Below, one piece after another: positions 41,701 through 52,184 of a stretch of 64,000 nucleotides of DNA. The DNA is from DSVZ01 sp037439785 (GTDB lineage Bacteria; Verrucomicrobiota; Verrucomicrobiia; Limisphaerales; J093): NCBI GenBank assembly GCA_037439785.1, contig JBBIVJ010000018.1:1-64000 (forward strand). Reading direction: 5' to 3'. The translations under genes and the position numbers were made by a program. Within the stretch, counting starts at the first letter, position 1; each line of letters opens with the position of its first letter. The notes below the pieces were generated by a model, which worked only from the letters and a program-made list of their open reading frames with translations, was not told where the DNA came from and made no database searches.

Positions 41701-44037
41701 CCCGGCGAAAGCTTCGACGTGACCTCCTCTCCCACCCACCGCATGGCCGCCCTGGTGGCCACGCCGGAGCAGTTCACCGGCGGCGAACGCGGTCTGTTGC
41801 ACTTCGTGGACGTCGCGGATCCCGCGGCGCCGGTGCTGCGGCAAACCTTCTCCCTGCCTGTCACCGCCGTGGATCATTGGGACGGCCGGTTCTTTGTCGC
41901 GCTGGGCCAATTCGCCCTGAAGGAAGTCCGCATCTACGACGCCGGCTCGGCCCTCGAGGTGGGCCGCCTCGTCACCCGGGACTTCCCCACCGGTCTGCGC
42001 GTGGTGGGCGGCCGCGCCTACGTGGCCACGCTCACCGGGCTGGAGATTTTCGAAGCCCGCCCCGGTGCGCTCAACCGGCTGGGACGGCTGGCCGGCGACT
42101 TCACCCCCGAGTTGCTCGGCCGCGCACATCTGGTCCTGTACGGCACCACCCTTTACGTGGGCAAGACCCGCGGGGTGGCCACGATTGATGTGTCGGACCC
42201 GGCGGCGCCGCGGTTCATCGGCCAGCCACCGGCGACCACCGGCGCGGCCCGCTCGCTGGTGTTGTCCGGTGGCCCGCGCCTGGTGGCCATCTCCCTCGGC
42301 ACGCCCAGCGGCAACCCTTCCAGCTCCGGTTCGGTGTCGGTTTACGACGCCGCGGACCGCGCGAACACCACCACCTTCCTCTTCGGGATGACCACTCCGG
42401 GCAACCCGCGCGACCTCGCCCTGCTCGGCGGCTTCGCCCTCGTGGCCGACGACCGGCGCGGCCTGACCGTGGTGAACTTTGCCGACGCCGACCTCGCCCG
42501 CCAGGGCCCTGCCATCACCTTCGAGGCCGGCGCGCTTGATGCCGACCCGGCCACGGACGGCGTGCAGGTCCCCGCCGGCGCCGCCCTCGAGCTGGCCCCG
42601 CGCGTCCGCGACGACGTCCACCTCACCCGCGTCGAGCTGCTCCTGGACGGCGCGCCGGTGCAGGCGCAGACGACTTACCCGGTCAACTTCGCCCTCGATC
42701 TGCCGGTCGCGACCGGCCCCATCACGGTGCAGTTCCGCGCCACCGACGGCGCCGGCAACGTCTCGACCTCCGAGCCGGTCACGCTCCACCGCGCGGCCGA
42801 CACCGCGCCGCCCGCGTTGGTCACTTCACTGCCCTCGCCCAACGCCGCCGCCTTCCTCGGCCAGCCGTTCGTGCTCACCTTCAACGAGCCGGTGGACACC
42901 CTGCCCGTGGACCCGGCCCGCGTGCGCGTGGTCCACTGGGGGGCGGACGCCGCGCCCGGCGGCGGCGATGACGCCGAGTTCGCGCCCACGGAGGCGACGG
43001 CCCGCGGGGCGGTGTTGGCCCTGCGCTTCCCGGCCGCTCTCCAGCCCGGGCGCTGCCAGCTCACCGTCGAGGCCGACGCCGTGAAGGACCGCGCGGCCAA
43101 CCCGCTGGCCCAGGCGCTGAGCCTGACCTTCGACCTGGTGGACGCCCACCCCGGCGCGGCCGTGTGGATCAGCGACGCCGACGGTCTGTGGAGCAACCCG
43201 AACAACTGGCTCCACGGCCGCCTCCCGGCCCAGGACGACGACGTGGTCCTCCAACGCTTCGGCACCCGCCCACTGGTCACCGCGGATGTAGGCGGCTTTG
43301 TGAAAAGTCTGCGCATTCACACGCCCTTCACCACCTCCAACCGCGGCAACCTGTCCGTCCTGCGCGACCTGACCGCCACCGCCACCGTCACCCTCCCCGC
43401 CGGCAACATGGGCGTGGATGGCGCGGCGCTCTTCGAGCAGGCCCTGACCCTTTCCGGCGGGACGCTCTCGGTCGGCGGGCGTCTCGAAACACGCGCCGCG
43501 TTCACCTGGGAAAAAGGCGGCACGCTGACGCTGGCCGGGCCGCAGGCACAGTGGGTCCGCGGCGGCAGCCTGCAGGGCGCAAACTTCCGCCTCATCGTCC
43601 GCGACGGCGCGGTCATCAGCCTGTCGGGCCTGGCGACCTACGACGGCCCCGGCGACTTCACCGGCCTCTTCCCCGCGGGCACAACCTTCCAAGCACTGGG
43701 CGCAGGCAGCCGGTTGACGCTGCCCGACCTGACGAGCGCCAGCGGCCCGATGAACTGGAACGTGCGCGGGGCGCCGTCCCTGGTGTTTGAAGCCGGCAGC
43801 GGCGGGCGGGTCGAATTGCCCGCGCTGACCACGCTGAGCAACCGCGTCAAGCTCGTGGCCAACGGGCCCGACAGCCTGCTCACCGCCCCGGCCCTGACGA
43901 GCGTGACCGGCACCGAAGCCCCGTTCCCGGCCGGCCTCGAGGCCCGCAACAACGGCCGCGTGCAGGTGCCGTCCCTGACCACCCTGATCAACTGCCCCAT
44001 CACCGAGCTGGACGGCGGCGTGGTCGAGCGGCCCTGA
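38798..44037 (+). pseudogene. Giant exported multi-domain protein with a single-base frameshift
   Basis: About 1746 residues if the shift is corrected. Signal peptide (MNRIVPALCLALAHLVPGALLAQ), a bacterial Ig-like domain, a carboxypeptidase-regulatory-like part and a conserved block ending SDPGVGILQPGWHG are followed by a hydrophobic stretch with cysteines, thrombospondin-3-like calcium repeats (about 860), a LVIVD-type propeller (about 915-1230), Ig domains and a beta-helix-like end. Aligned with the paralogue at 44073, GTG-GAC-GGC-CGC has lost its A at 39623/39624, so frame 38798-39622 passes into another frame that runs intact to 44037. Shift could be a true mutation or an assembly error; the remaining 1471 codons show no other damage. 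Confidence 0.8.
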
Positions 44038-44072
44038 ACATTCGTAATCGCCAACCCACTGAACCTTCGATT

Positions 44073-47000
44073 ATGCAACCAAACACCTTATTCCTCCGGA
44101 CCAGTAAGGGCTGGCTTTCCCTCGCGTGGCTGACCCTGCTGGCCGCCGCCACGCTCCGCACCGCCGCCGCCGACTTCCGCATCGAGGAGGCGCGCCTGGG
44201 CGCGGGCGGCCGGCTCGAACTCCACTTCCCCGCCGACCCGGCCAGTTACTACCGCCTGCTGCGCGGGGACTCCGTCACCGCCATCAACACCCCCGCCGCC
44301 CTCGGCCTGGCCGGGCCGCTGAGCGTGGCCGCCCCCGCTCAGACCGGCTTCTTCCGCGTCCAGCAACTCCCCCGCGCCGCCGCCCTGGACACCGACGGCG
44401 ACGGCCGCGACGACCTCACCGAGCTGCTCGCCGGCTCCGATCCCCTGGTCCGCGACGAGGCGCCGCTGTCCGTCACCCAGTTCACCAGCTCCCCGGCCCC
44501 CGGCGACGACGGCGTGGCCGTCACCCGCGAGACGGTGCTGCGCTTCAACCGCCCCCTCGCCCCCGACACCGTGCTCGGCAACCAGGCCTTCTTCGCCGAG
44601 GCCGCCGGCCGCCGCGTGCTCACCCGCACCGAACTGGCCCCCGACCGCCGCGCCGCCACCCTCTTCTACCTCGAGCCGCTCCCCGGCGCCGCGCAGGTGC
44701 GCGTGGTCTTCGACGGCGACAAGGTCCGCGACGCCGAGGGCAAACTGGTGGACGCCGACGCCGACGGCCAGCCCGGCGGCGTGGGCGTGGTCACCTTCAC
44801 CACCCTCAACAACCAGCCGGTACCGCGCACGGCGGTGATCGGGCGGGTCTTCGCCAGCGAACTGGTCCCCGGCCCGGACACCGGCACCAACGCCCTCAAC
44901 CGCCCCCTGGCCGGCGTGACCATCACCGTGGACGGCCAGGAGGAGACCCTCCGCGCGGTCACCGACGCCCAGGGCAACTTCCGCCTCGAGCCCGCCCCGG
45001 CGGGCCGGTTCTTCGTGCATGTGGACGGCCGCACCGCCGCGGGCAGCGCCTGGCCCGACGGCGACTACTACCCCTTCGTCGGCAAGGCCTGGGAGGCGGT
45101 ACCCGGCCGCACCGACAACCTGGCCGGCGGCACCGGCGAGATTTACCTGCCCCTGATCCGCGCCGGCAGCCTGCGGCCGGTCAGCCCCACCGAGCCGACG
45201 CCGGTGACCTTCGTGCCCGAGGTGGTGGCGGCCAACCCGGCGCTGGCGGGGGTGCAACTGGTGGTGCCGCCGGGCGCGCTCTTTGACGACAACGGCACCC
45301 GCGGCGGCCGGGTGGGCATCGCGCCGGTGCCGCCGGACCGGCTGCCCGAGCCGCTGCCCGAGGGGTTGAACTTCCCGCTGGTCATCACCGTCCAGACCGA
45401 CGGCCCGCGCAACTTCGCCCAGCCGGTGCCGGTGCGCTTCCCCAACCTGCCCGACCCGGTAACGGGCCTGCGGCTGCCCCCCGGAGCCAAGACCGCCCTG
45501 TGGAGCTTCGACCACGACAAGGGCTACTGGGAGATCGTGGGCCCGGCCACGGTGACGGCTGACGGCGAGTTCGTGGAGAGCGACCCCGGCGTGGGCCTCC
45601 TCCAGCCCGGCTGGCACGGGGTGCAGCCGGGGGTCCAGGTCGAGGGCGGCGAGGTGGTGCAGGAGTGCGAGTCGGAGGGCGACGCGGTCTTGGGGCCGAT
45701 CTTCGTCACCGACCTCGGCCACGGCCGGCGGAGGTTCAGCGTGGAGTCGGATGCCCGGACTCCGGGCATCGTGAACTGGTTTGCCGCCACGGCGCAGCCG
45801 CAGGGCCTGGCGGGCGACGTGGTGTTCCTCGATTTTTGCGAGCCGGGCACGCACACCGTGCGCGCCTCGCTCGCGCCGGACTGCTACAACCCGGTGACCA
45901 GGTCCGTCACCGTCACCATCTCGGAGGAGGAGGTGTGCTCGATGGAGCCGCTGCTGTTCGGCGGCAGCCTGGGGATGGGCGAGGAGGTCGTGTTCGGCCC
46001 GTTTGACCACACCGCCGGCACGATCGAGTGGATCGTCGAGGGCGGCCGGCCGGAGCGGGGCCGGGGCGAAACCTTCCGCACCATTTTCTGCGAGCCGGGG
46101 GTGAAGCGCGTGACGCGCAAGCTGCGCACCGAATGCGGCCGCACCTGCGAGGTGACCGAGGAGTTCGAGGTGGTGGACCGCACCATCGAGCCCTTCACCG
46201 GCTGCTTCACCGGGCCGGCGCTCACGCCGATCGGCCCGTTCTACGTCGGCGAAGTCCAGACCTTCTACGCGCCGGAGCACACGGCCGGCACGGTCACGTG
46301 GGACGCCCCGCAGGGCATTCCCGACCAGGGGGCCGGGGATGAATTCCGCACCGTCTTCGACACGCCCGGCGAGAAGGTGCTGCTGCTGCGCTTCCGCTCC
46401 GAGTGCGGACAGGAATGCACCCTCGAATACACCCGCCTCATCGAGGAACGCCCGCCCGCGCCGCAGGCGGTGGTGACGCCCCCGGACGGCACGCCCACGC
46501 CCTGGTCCGTGCGCGCCCCGGCGTTGACGCAGATCACCGGCCGCGCCGCCGCCGGCGCCGGGACGGTCGCCCAGGCCGCCGAGACCTCCCGGGAAAGGCG
46601 CGTGGCCCTGCACGCGGGCGGGGGGCTGATGCGCTCCCCGGTCACCGGGCCGTTCTACTTCACGCGGCGCAACCTCGAAACGGGTTTCGAGGTCCGCGGC
46701 TCCCGCGGACGCGGGCCGGCGCTGTTCCCCCAGCCGCGACAGCTCGCCGCGAACACCCGCTATCGGCTCTCGGTGGTCACCGCCAACGGCCGCTTCGGCG
46801 GCACCTTCGAGTTCACCACCGGCGACGACGGTTCACGGCTGACACTCGGGGACATCATCGTCCGCCCGCTCACCGGATCCGACAGCGACGGTGACGGCCT
46901 CACGGACTTCGCCGAGGACGTGCTGGGCAGCAACCCGAACCGCGCGGATACTGACAACGACAGCATCAGCGACCTGGCCGAGGCCATCGCGGGCACGCCG

Positions 47001-50000
47001 CTGAACGGCGTCACCGCCGAGCCGCTGGGCATGGTGGCGGGCGTGCCCACTCCGGGCCACGCGTGGGACGTGACCGTGGTCGGCGATCTCGCGGCCGTGG
47101 CGGACGGTCGGGGCGTGAGCGTCTTCAACGTGTTGAACCCCGCGCTGCCCGCGCTGGTGAGCCGGCTGGAACTGCCCGGCGACGCCCGGATGGTCGCCGG
47201 GTTGGGCAGCCGCCTGCTCGTGGGCCTGGGGGCACAGGGCCTGGCCCTGGCGGACCTGGGCAGCCTGCCCAATCTGGCGGCGCCCACGCTGCGGAATCAT
47301 CCCGCCCCCGTCACCGCCGTGGCAGCGGGTGCCGGGTTCGGTTTCGTGGGCCTGGAGAACGGGCGCATCCGCACGGTGGACCCGGCCACGGGCAACGTTT
47401 TGGCAGAGGCCTTTTCCAGCGGCGCGGTTGAAGACCTGCTGGTGGTGGGCACGGAACTGTTTGCCCTGAACCTGACTCCGTCCGGCCCGCAGGTGACGCG
47501 CTGGCAGATCAACGGCGTGAACCTCAGCCAGTCGGCCGCCGCGGCCTACGACGGCAGCCGCGGCGCGGGCGGCCGGAGACTGCGCCTTGGCGCGGCCGGC
47601 GACCGGCTCTACGCCACCCACACCGCCGGCGTGGCGGTGTTTGATTTGACGGGCGGTCAACTGACCCGGCTGGCCAACCATCGCGACGGCCAGTTCGGCT
47701 GGCGGCAGCTCGCGCCGGACGGCACCGGCCGCGGCATTGCCGCCAGCGACCCCAACAGCACCGATGACGGCGCGCATGACCTCCAGGTGTTTGACCTCCG
47801 CCCCAACGGCGACGGGCTGCGCTTCGAGACCCAGCATCCCACGCCCGGCAGCGCCGAGGCGCTGGTGCTCAGCGGCAGCTTCGCTCTCGTGGCCGACGGC
47901 GCGGCGGGACTCACCGTGATCCGCCATGCCGAGGCGGACCGTTTCGGACGGCCGCCCGCGGTGACGCTGCGCTCGCCCTTTGTGGCGGGTCTGGCCGAGG
48001 AAGGCCGGATGGGCGTGTTCGTGGCCGACGCCACCGACGACGTGGGGGTGGCGCGGGTCGAGCTGTTCGTGGACGGCCAGCTTGTCGCGACGGACACGGC
48101 GGCGCCCTACGAGTTCGCCGTGCTCATGCCGCGCCGCACGGACGGGCGCACCAGCGTCCGCCTCCGCGCCCGCGCGACCGATACCGGCGGCAACGTGGGC
48201 GAAAGCGCCGAACTGGTGCTGACGCTCACCGGCGACGCCACGGTCCCGGAGGTGCGGCAGTTGGTGCCTTTCTCCGGGTCAGAGGTGGAGGGCGGCCTGA
48301 TCCTCCAGGTGGCCGCCCTGCTGAGCGAACCGCTGAACCCGGCCAGTGTCACCGCCGGCGCGCTGCGGCTCTTCGAGGCCGGCCCGGACAGCCAGCACGG
48401 CACCGCGGATGACGTGGAGGTCACCCGCGGCACGGTGAACTACCGCCCGGGACTGCCCGGCGTCACGCTGGACTTCGGCTTCGGCCTCGCCTCCGGACGC
48501 TACCGGGCCGTGCTCGCGTCCGGGCTGGCCGATCCGGCGGGCAATGCCATGCCGGAAGGCGTGGCGTGGACCTTCGAGCTGCGCCGGCCGCGCGTGTTGA
48601 GTCACCGGCCGCCGCGGAACGGCCTCGCGGCCGGCCGCTCGCTCGAGGTCACGTTCAGCGCGCCGATGATTCCGGCGTCGGTTGCGACGGGTCTTTCCGT
48701 TCACAGCATCGGCCCCGACCAGACACCGGGCACGGCCGACGACGTGCGGATGGCCGGCACGTTCTCGATGGCCCCGGGCACACCCGTCGCCCGCCTCGAC
48801 TTCTCCCCGCCGCTGCCGCCCGGGGTCTATCGCGCCCGCGTGGCCGGCGGCGTGGCGGACGGTGCCGGCAACACCCTCGGGACGGACCTGACCTGGGACT
48901 TCACGGTGGTCCGGCTCGATCTGGGCACCGGGGCCGTCAGCCGCAACGGCTCCCTGAACGGGCCGTTTGCCGCGGACGAGTTCCTGCTGCTGGTCAGCGG
49001 CAACGACCCGGTCGCCGTCTCGAATCCAAACCGGCTGGACATCACCTTGTTTGCGCCGGACGGCTCGGTGATCGGCGGCGACAACCGCGACTTCTTCACG
49101 CTGCCCGTGGCCGGGGACGGCCCGCATGTGCTGCGCGTGGCCAAGGGCGACGGGGATTTCTCGCAGAATTACACGCTCCAGTTGAACCGCTTCACCACGC
49201 GGACCTTTGCGCACGCCCTGGCCGGGACCGCGCCGCAGCAGTTCACCGGCCGCACCAGCCAGAACCTGGCCGACGTGGATGTGTTCGAGCTGACCGCCGA
49301 GCCGGGCGCGAGCTACTTCATCGAGGCGCTGGGCGCCGGCTTCCCGTGTCCGCACCGGTGGAGCGTCTTTGATCCGGCGGGCGTGCCGGCGGTGCTCGAA
49401 ACCTCGATCTGCTCCCAGGCCGGCGCGGTGGTCTCGGCCCCGACGGGCGGCGTCATCCGGGTCAGGGTCGAAGCCCTACGCAACGGCGTGCAGGCGCGCA
49501 TCCGGGTGACGCGCGCCCAGGAACGGACCTACGAGGTGACGCTGACGGCCGGGGAGACCTACAGCACGGGCACCGACCCGCAGTTCTCGGGCGCGGGCGG
49601 GCGGCTGAATCCCGGCGACACGGCCTTGATCCGCTTCACCGTGCCGGCCGGGGCGCGCTTCAGCTTCGCCCGCGGTCAGTTCGGCGCGTGTCTGCCGTGG
49701 CGGCTCACGGGGCCGGACGGGGCGGTGCTGTTCGAGGAAGCGTGCCCGGAGGTGGCGCTGCCGGACACCGCCGCAGGCGGGGTGTTCACTCTGCGCGTGC
49801 TCAACAACCTCATCTTCCCGCAGACCCCGGAGGTGCAGGTGCGCCCGGTGATCGAGCGGGTCTTCGATCTGGTGGACCTGACCGGCGGCGTGATCCATCG
49901 GCCTCCGGCAGGCGAAATCAGCGGTCCCGGCAGCCGGGACGTGCACCGCTTCCTGCTGCCGGGCAACACGCCCGTGTCCCTTGGAATGGGGCAGTTCAGC

Positions 50001-51818
50001 GCCTGCCACGACTGGGAGCTGGTCAACGCCGCCGGCCAGCGCGTCTTCGGGCCGGTGCTCTCGTGCGATGGCCGCGCGCGCGCGGTCACCGTGCCGGCGG
50101 GTGAGTACCGCCTGATCGTGACCGGGACGGTGAACTCAACGGATTTCCTGACCGGTTATTCCCTGGTCGCGGGCCGGCCGGGCGTGGAAACCACGACCCA
50201 CGACCTGCGCACGGCGCGTCTGTTTGAAGCCGAAGAATTCCCCTCCCTGCCCGGACACCGGCGAGTGTTCGAGGTGGAGCTGGACGCCGACCAGGTGGTG
50301 GAGGTCCGGTTCATCTCCGGCGCGGAAGGCTGCGAGGAGGGCCTCACGCTCCGCCTGCTGGCGCCCGATGGCTCGTTGCTGCTGCAGACTGGGTCCGGCG
50401 AATGCAGCCTCAGCGGCATCCTCCAGCTCGGTGCGGCCGGGCGGTATCGCCTCGAAGTCGAAACGACGCCGGATTCGCCACCGCAGTACTGGAGCGTGCG
50501 CTTCGATCGCTCGCGGCTGGCGGCCGGGCAGTGGCTTCCGCTGCCGGGCGCGGAGCAGCTTCCGGCGATCAATCCGGTTGATGGCAACGACGGCGGCTCC
50601 GCGCTGCTGGTGCGCGGGGCAGGGGCGGAGATTTTCCTCGCGGGCCGGTTCAACGGCCAGACCCTGATCGGCCGGCTGGCCGGCGGTGCGTGGCAAATGC
50701 TGGGCGTGGCGACGCGCCCTCCGGCTGGGGGGTTCACCACGCTCCCGGTCGTCAATGCCATCGTCCACGACGGCGCGGCGCTCTACGTCGCGGGCAATTT
50801 CACCCACATCAACGACATCCCGGCCCCGGGCGTGGCGCGGTGGGACGGCACGACCTGGACCTCGCTGGGCAGCGGCGTGCGCGTCACGGACACGGAAGGG
50901 TTTGGCGCGCTGTATGAGGTGAAGGACCTCGCGTTCGTGGGCGGCCAGCTCTACGCGGGGGGCCGGTTCCGCGCCGCGGGCGGCGTGGCCACGTTCAACC
51001 TCGCCCGCTGGGACCCGGCACGCAACGAGTGGGCCAAGGTCACCGGCCCGCAGTTCAACGAGCACCTCGACGGCGTGGGCGGTCAGCGCGGACCCAACGA
51101 CTGGGGCGAGATGGCCCTCTCGCTGGCCACGCTGGGCGACACGCTGTTCATCGCCGGCAACTACCAGTTCCCCGGCCGCAACGTCGGCGCGTGGCGCAAT
51201 CACCAGTTCGCCGACGGCCTGCTCGGCGGCGTGCAGCAGTCCACCTTCGACCTCGGTGAGGCCCGGTTGGTGCGCACGGCCAACGGGGTGGCCTGGTTCC
51301 AGGGCAATTTCCGCCGGGCCGGCGTTTTCGGCGGCAACGTCGAGGTGGATGGCTTCGCCGTCTGGACCGGCACCGAATGGCGCCGGGCGCCCACACTGCT
51401 GCCCTACCACAACTCGACCCACGACTTTGCCGTGGACGGCGACCGGATCGTGGTCGGCGGCAGCTTCAACCGTGTGTTCAACGACTTCTCCGGTCGGCCG
51501 GAGGAGGAACGCGACTCGATCCCGGTCAACGGACTGGCGATCTGGGACGGCACGGTGTGGCGCAGCCCGGGCCTCGGGGTGCAGCTCGACCTGGGCGGCG
51601 GCGGGGGTGGGGGTGGCGGCGGCGAACCGGCCAGCCTGCGGACTGGCCGGGCCCGGGTGGTCCGGCATGACACCGGCAACGAGCCGCCGCGCCTGCTCGA
51701 GCCGGGCCAGGTGAACCGGCTCCAGGTGGTGGACCGCCGCATCTACGTGACCGGGCGCTTCACCCACGCCGGCGGCCGGCCCGCGCCCCCGCTGGCGGTC
51801 TGGGAAAGCGCGCCCTGA
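44073..51818 (+). CDS. Giant exported multi-domain beta-rich protein
   Basis: 2581 residues, intact paralogue of the preceding gene. Order: signal peptide (about 1-33), a calcium-loop segment (DTDGDGRDD), Ig-like domain (about 130-250), carboxypeptidase-regulatory-like region, the SDPGVGLLQPGWHG block, two PKD-like repeats with paired cysteines (about 540-790), thrombospondin-3-like repeats (about 936-975), LVIVD-like propeller (about 990-1285), three Ig-like domains (1293-1615), pre-peptidase-C-like repeats (about 1620-2145) and a C-terminal propeller with RWDGTTWTSLGSG-type repeats (2150-2581), which is interrupted by a run of ten glycines. Surface adhesion or matrix role is inference. It starts 35 nt after the first paralogue. 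Confidence 0.9.
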   Translation: MQPNTLFLRTSKGWLSLAWLTLLAAATLRTAAADFRIEEARLGAGGRLELHFPADPASYYRLLRGDSVTAINTPAALGLAGPLSVAAPAQTGFFRVQQLPRAAALDTDGDGRDDLTELLAGSDPLVRDEAPLSVTQFTSSPAPGDDGVAVTRETVLRFNRPLAPDTVLGNQAFFAEAAGRRVLTRTELAPDRRAATLFYLEPLPGAAQVRVVFDGDKVRDAEGKLVDADADGQPGGVGVVTFTTLNNQPVPRTAVIGRVFASELVPGPDTGTNALNRPLAGVTITVDGQEETLRAVTDAQGNFRLEPAPAGRFFVHVDGRTAAGSAWPDGDYYPFVGKAWEAVPGRTDNLAGGTGEIYLPLIRAGSLRPVSPTEPTPVTFVPEVVAANPALAGVQLVVPPGALFDDNGTRGGRVGIAPVPPDRLPEPLPEGLNFPLVITVQTDGPRNFAQPVPVRFPNLPDPVTGLRLPPGAKTALWSFDHDKGYWEIVGPATVTADGEFVESDPGVGLLQPGWHGVQPGVQVEGGEVVQECESEGDAVLGPIFVTDLGHGRRRFSVESDARTPGIVNWFAATAQPQGLAGDVVFLDFCEPGTHTVRASLAPDCYNPVTRSVTVTISEEEVCSMEPLLFGGSLGMGEEVVFGPFDHTAGTIEWIVEGGRPERGRGETFRTIFCEPGVKRVTRKLRTECGRTCEVTEEFEVVDRTIEPFTGCFTGPALTPIGPFYVGEVQTFYAPEHTAGTVTWDAPQGIPDQGAGDEFRTVFDTPGEKVLLLRFRSECGQECTLEYTRLIEERPPAPQAVVTPPDGTPTPWSVRAPALTQITGRAAAGAGTVAQAAETSRERRVALHAGGGLMRSPVTGPFYFTRRNLETGFEVRGSRGRGPALFPQPRQLAANTRYRLSVVTANGRFGGTFEFTTGDDGSRLTLGDIIVRPLTGSDSDGDGLTDFAEDVLGSNPNRADTDNDSISDLAEAIAGTPLNGVTAEPLGMVAGVPTPGHAWDVTVVGDLAAVADGRGVSVFNVLNPALPALVSRLELPGDARMVAGLGSRLLVGLGAQGLALADLGSLPNLAAPTLRNHPAPVTAVAAGAGFGFVGLENGRIRTVDPATGNVLAEAFSSGAVEDLLVVGTELFALNLTPSGPQVTRWQINGVNLSQSAAAAYDGSRGAGGRRLRLGAAGDRLYATHTAGVAVFDLTGGQLTRLANHRDGQFGWRQLAPDGTGRGIAASDPNSTDDGAHDLQVFDLRPNGDGLRFETQHPTPGSAEALVLSGSFALVADGAAGLTVIRHAEADRFGRPPAVTLRSPFVAGLAEEGRMGVFVADATDDVGVARVELFVDGQLVATDTAAPYEFAVLMPRRTDGRTSVRLRARATDTGGNVGESAELVLTLTGDATVPEVRQLVPFSGSEVEGGLILQVAALLSEPLNPASVTAGALRLFEAGPDSQHGTADDVEVTRGTVNYRPGLPGVTLDFGFGLASGRYRAVLASGLADPAGNAMPEGVAWTFELRRPRVLSHRPPRNGLAAGRSLEVTFSAPMIPASVATGLSVHSIGPDQTPGTADDVRMAGTFSMAPGTPVARLDFSPPLPPGVYRARVAGGVADGAGNTLGTDLTWDFTVVRLDLGTGAVSRNGSLNGPFAADEFLLLVSGNDPVAVSNPNRLDITLFAPDGSVIGGDNRDFFTLPVAGDGPHVLRVAKGDGDFSQNYTLQLNRFTTRTFAHALAGTAPQQFTGRTSQNLADVDVFELTAEPGASYFIEALGAGFPCPHRWSVFDPAGVPAVLETSICSQAGAVVSAPTGGVIRVRVEALRNGVQARIRVTRAQERTYEVTLTAGETYSTGTDPQFSGAGGRLNPGDTALIRFTVPAGARFSFARGQFGACLPWRLTGPDGAVLFEEACPEVALPDTAAGGVFTLRVLNNLIFPQTPEVQVRPVIERVFDLVDLTGGVIHRPPAGEISGPGSRDVHRFLLPGNTPVSLGMGQFSACHDWELVNAAGQRVFGPVLSCDGRARAVTVPAGEYRLIVTGTVNSTDFLTGYSLVAGRPGVETTTHDLRTARLFEAEEFPSLPGHRRVFEVELDADQVVEVRFISGAEGCEEGLTLRLLAPDGSLLLQTGSGECSLSGILQLGAAGRYRLEVETTPDSPPQYWSVRFDRSRLAAGQWLPLPGAEQLPAINPVDGNDGGSALLVRGAGAEIFLAGRFNGQTLIGRLAGGAWQMLGVATRPPAGGFTTLPVVNAIVHDGAALYVAGNFTHINDIPAPGVARWDGTTWTSLGSGVRVTDTEGFGALYEVKDLAFVGGQLYAGGRFRAAGGVATFNLARWDPARNEWAKVTGPQFNEHLDGVGGQRGPNDWGEMALSLATLGDTLFIAGNYQFPGRNVGAWRNHQFADGLLGGVQQSTFDLGEARLVRTANGVAWFQGNFRRAGVFGGNVEVDGFAVWTGTEWRRAPTLLPYHNSTHDFAVDGDRIVVGGSFNRVFNDFSGRPEEERDSIPVNGLAIWDGTVWRSPGLGVQLDLGGGGGGGGGGEPASLRTGRARVVRHDTGNEPPRLLEPGQVNRLQVVDRRIYVTGRFTHAGGRPAPPLAVWESAP

Positions 51819-51820
51819 TC

Positions 51821-51910
51821 CTCGAAATCGGCGGGCGAGAACCTGCCCCGGCCACCCTCATCAACGGCCCCATCACCGAACTGGACGGCGGCATCGTCGA
51901 GCGGCCTTGA
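51821..51910 (+). pseudogene. Orphan C-terminal tail of the giant-protein family
   Basis: Reads LEIGGREPAPATLINGPITE and ends LDGGIVERP before a stop at 51908-51910, in a frame different from the gene just upstream. The first giant gene ends TLINCPITELDGGVVERP, and the DNA of the two ends agrees at roughly nine of ten bases over the last 57 nt. No start codon or body is present. It is a leftover of a third family member or of a replaced 3' end of the gene at 44073. Confidence 0.85.
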
Positions 51911-52184
51911 GCGGGACAGGTTGGTCGGTTGGCTGGTGGTTGTAGCGCGTCCGGCGCGGGGGGCGTTTGACGGCCCCGTGGCAAAGCCCCGAAACGGGTT
52001 CCGAGGGCGCAACCGGCGGGCGGGCGGACCGGTCCTCTGCCCCGGCCGCGGTGGTCAAAGCCCGGAAATGTCCGGCGGCACTGGCCGGTTTTGAACAGGG
52101 GCCGGCCCTGCCGGTCTCAAGGGTTGTTTGCGATGCCGGCGCCAGCCAGGGTGGAGGCCGTACCGGTCCTGAGCCATCCGCAGG

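Noticed and set aside
44088..46613. Long minus-strand frame opposite the second giant gene
   Set aside because: Shadow of the plus-strand coding frame, glycine/valine-rich with no recognisable motif.
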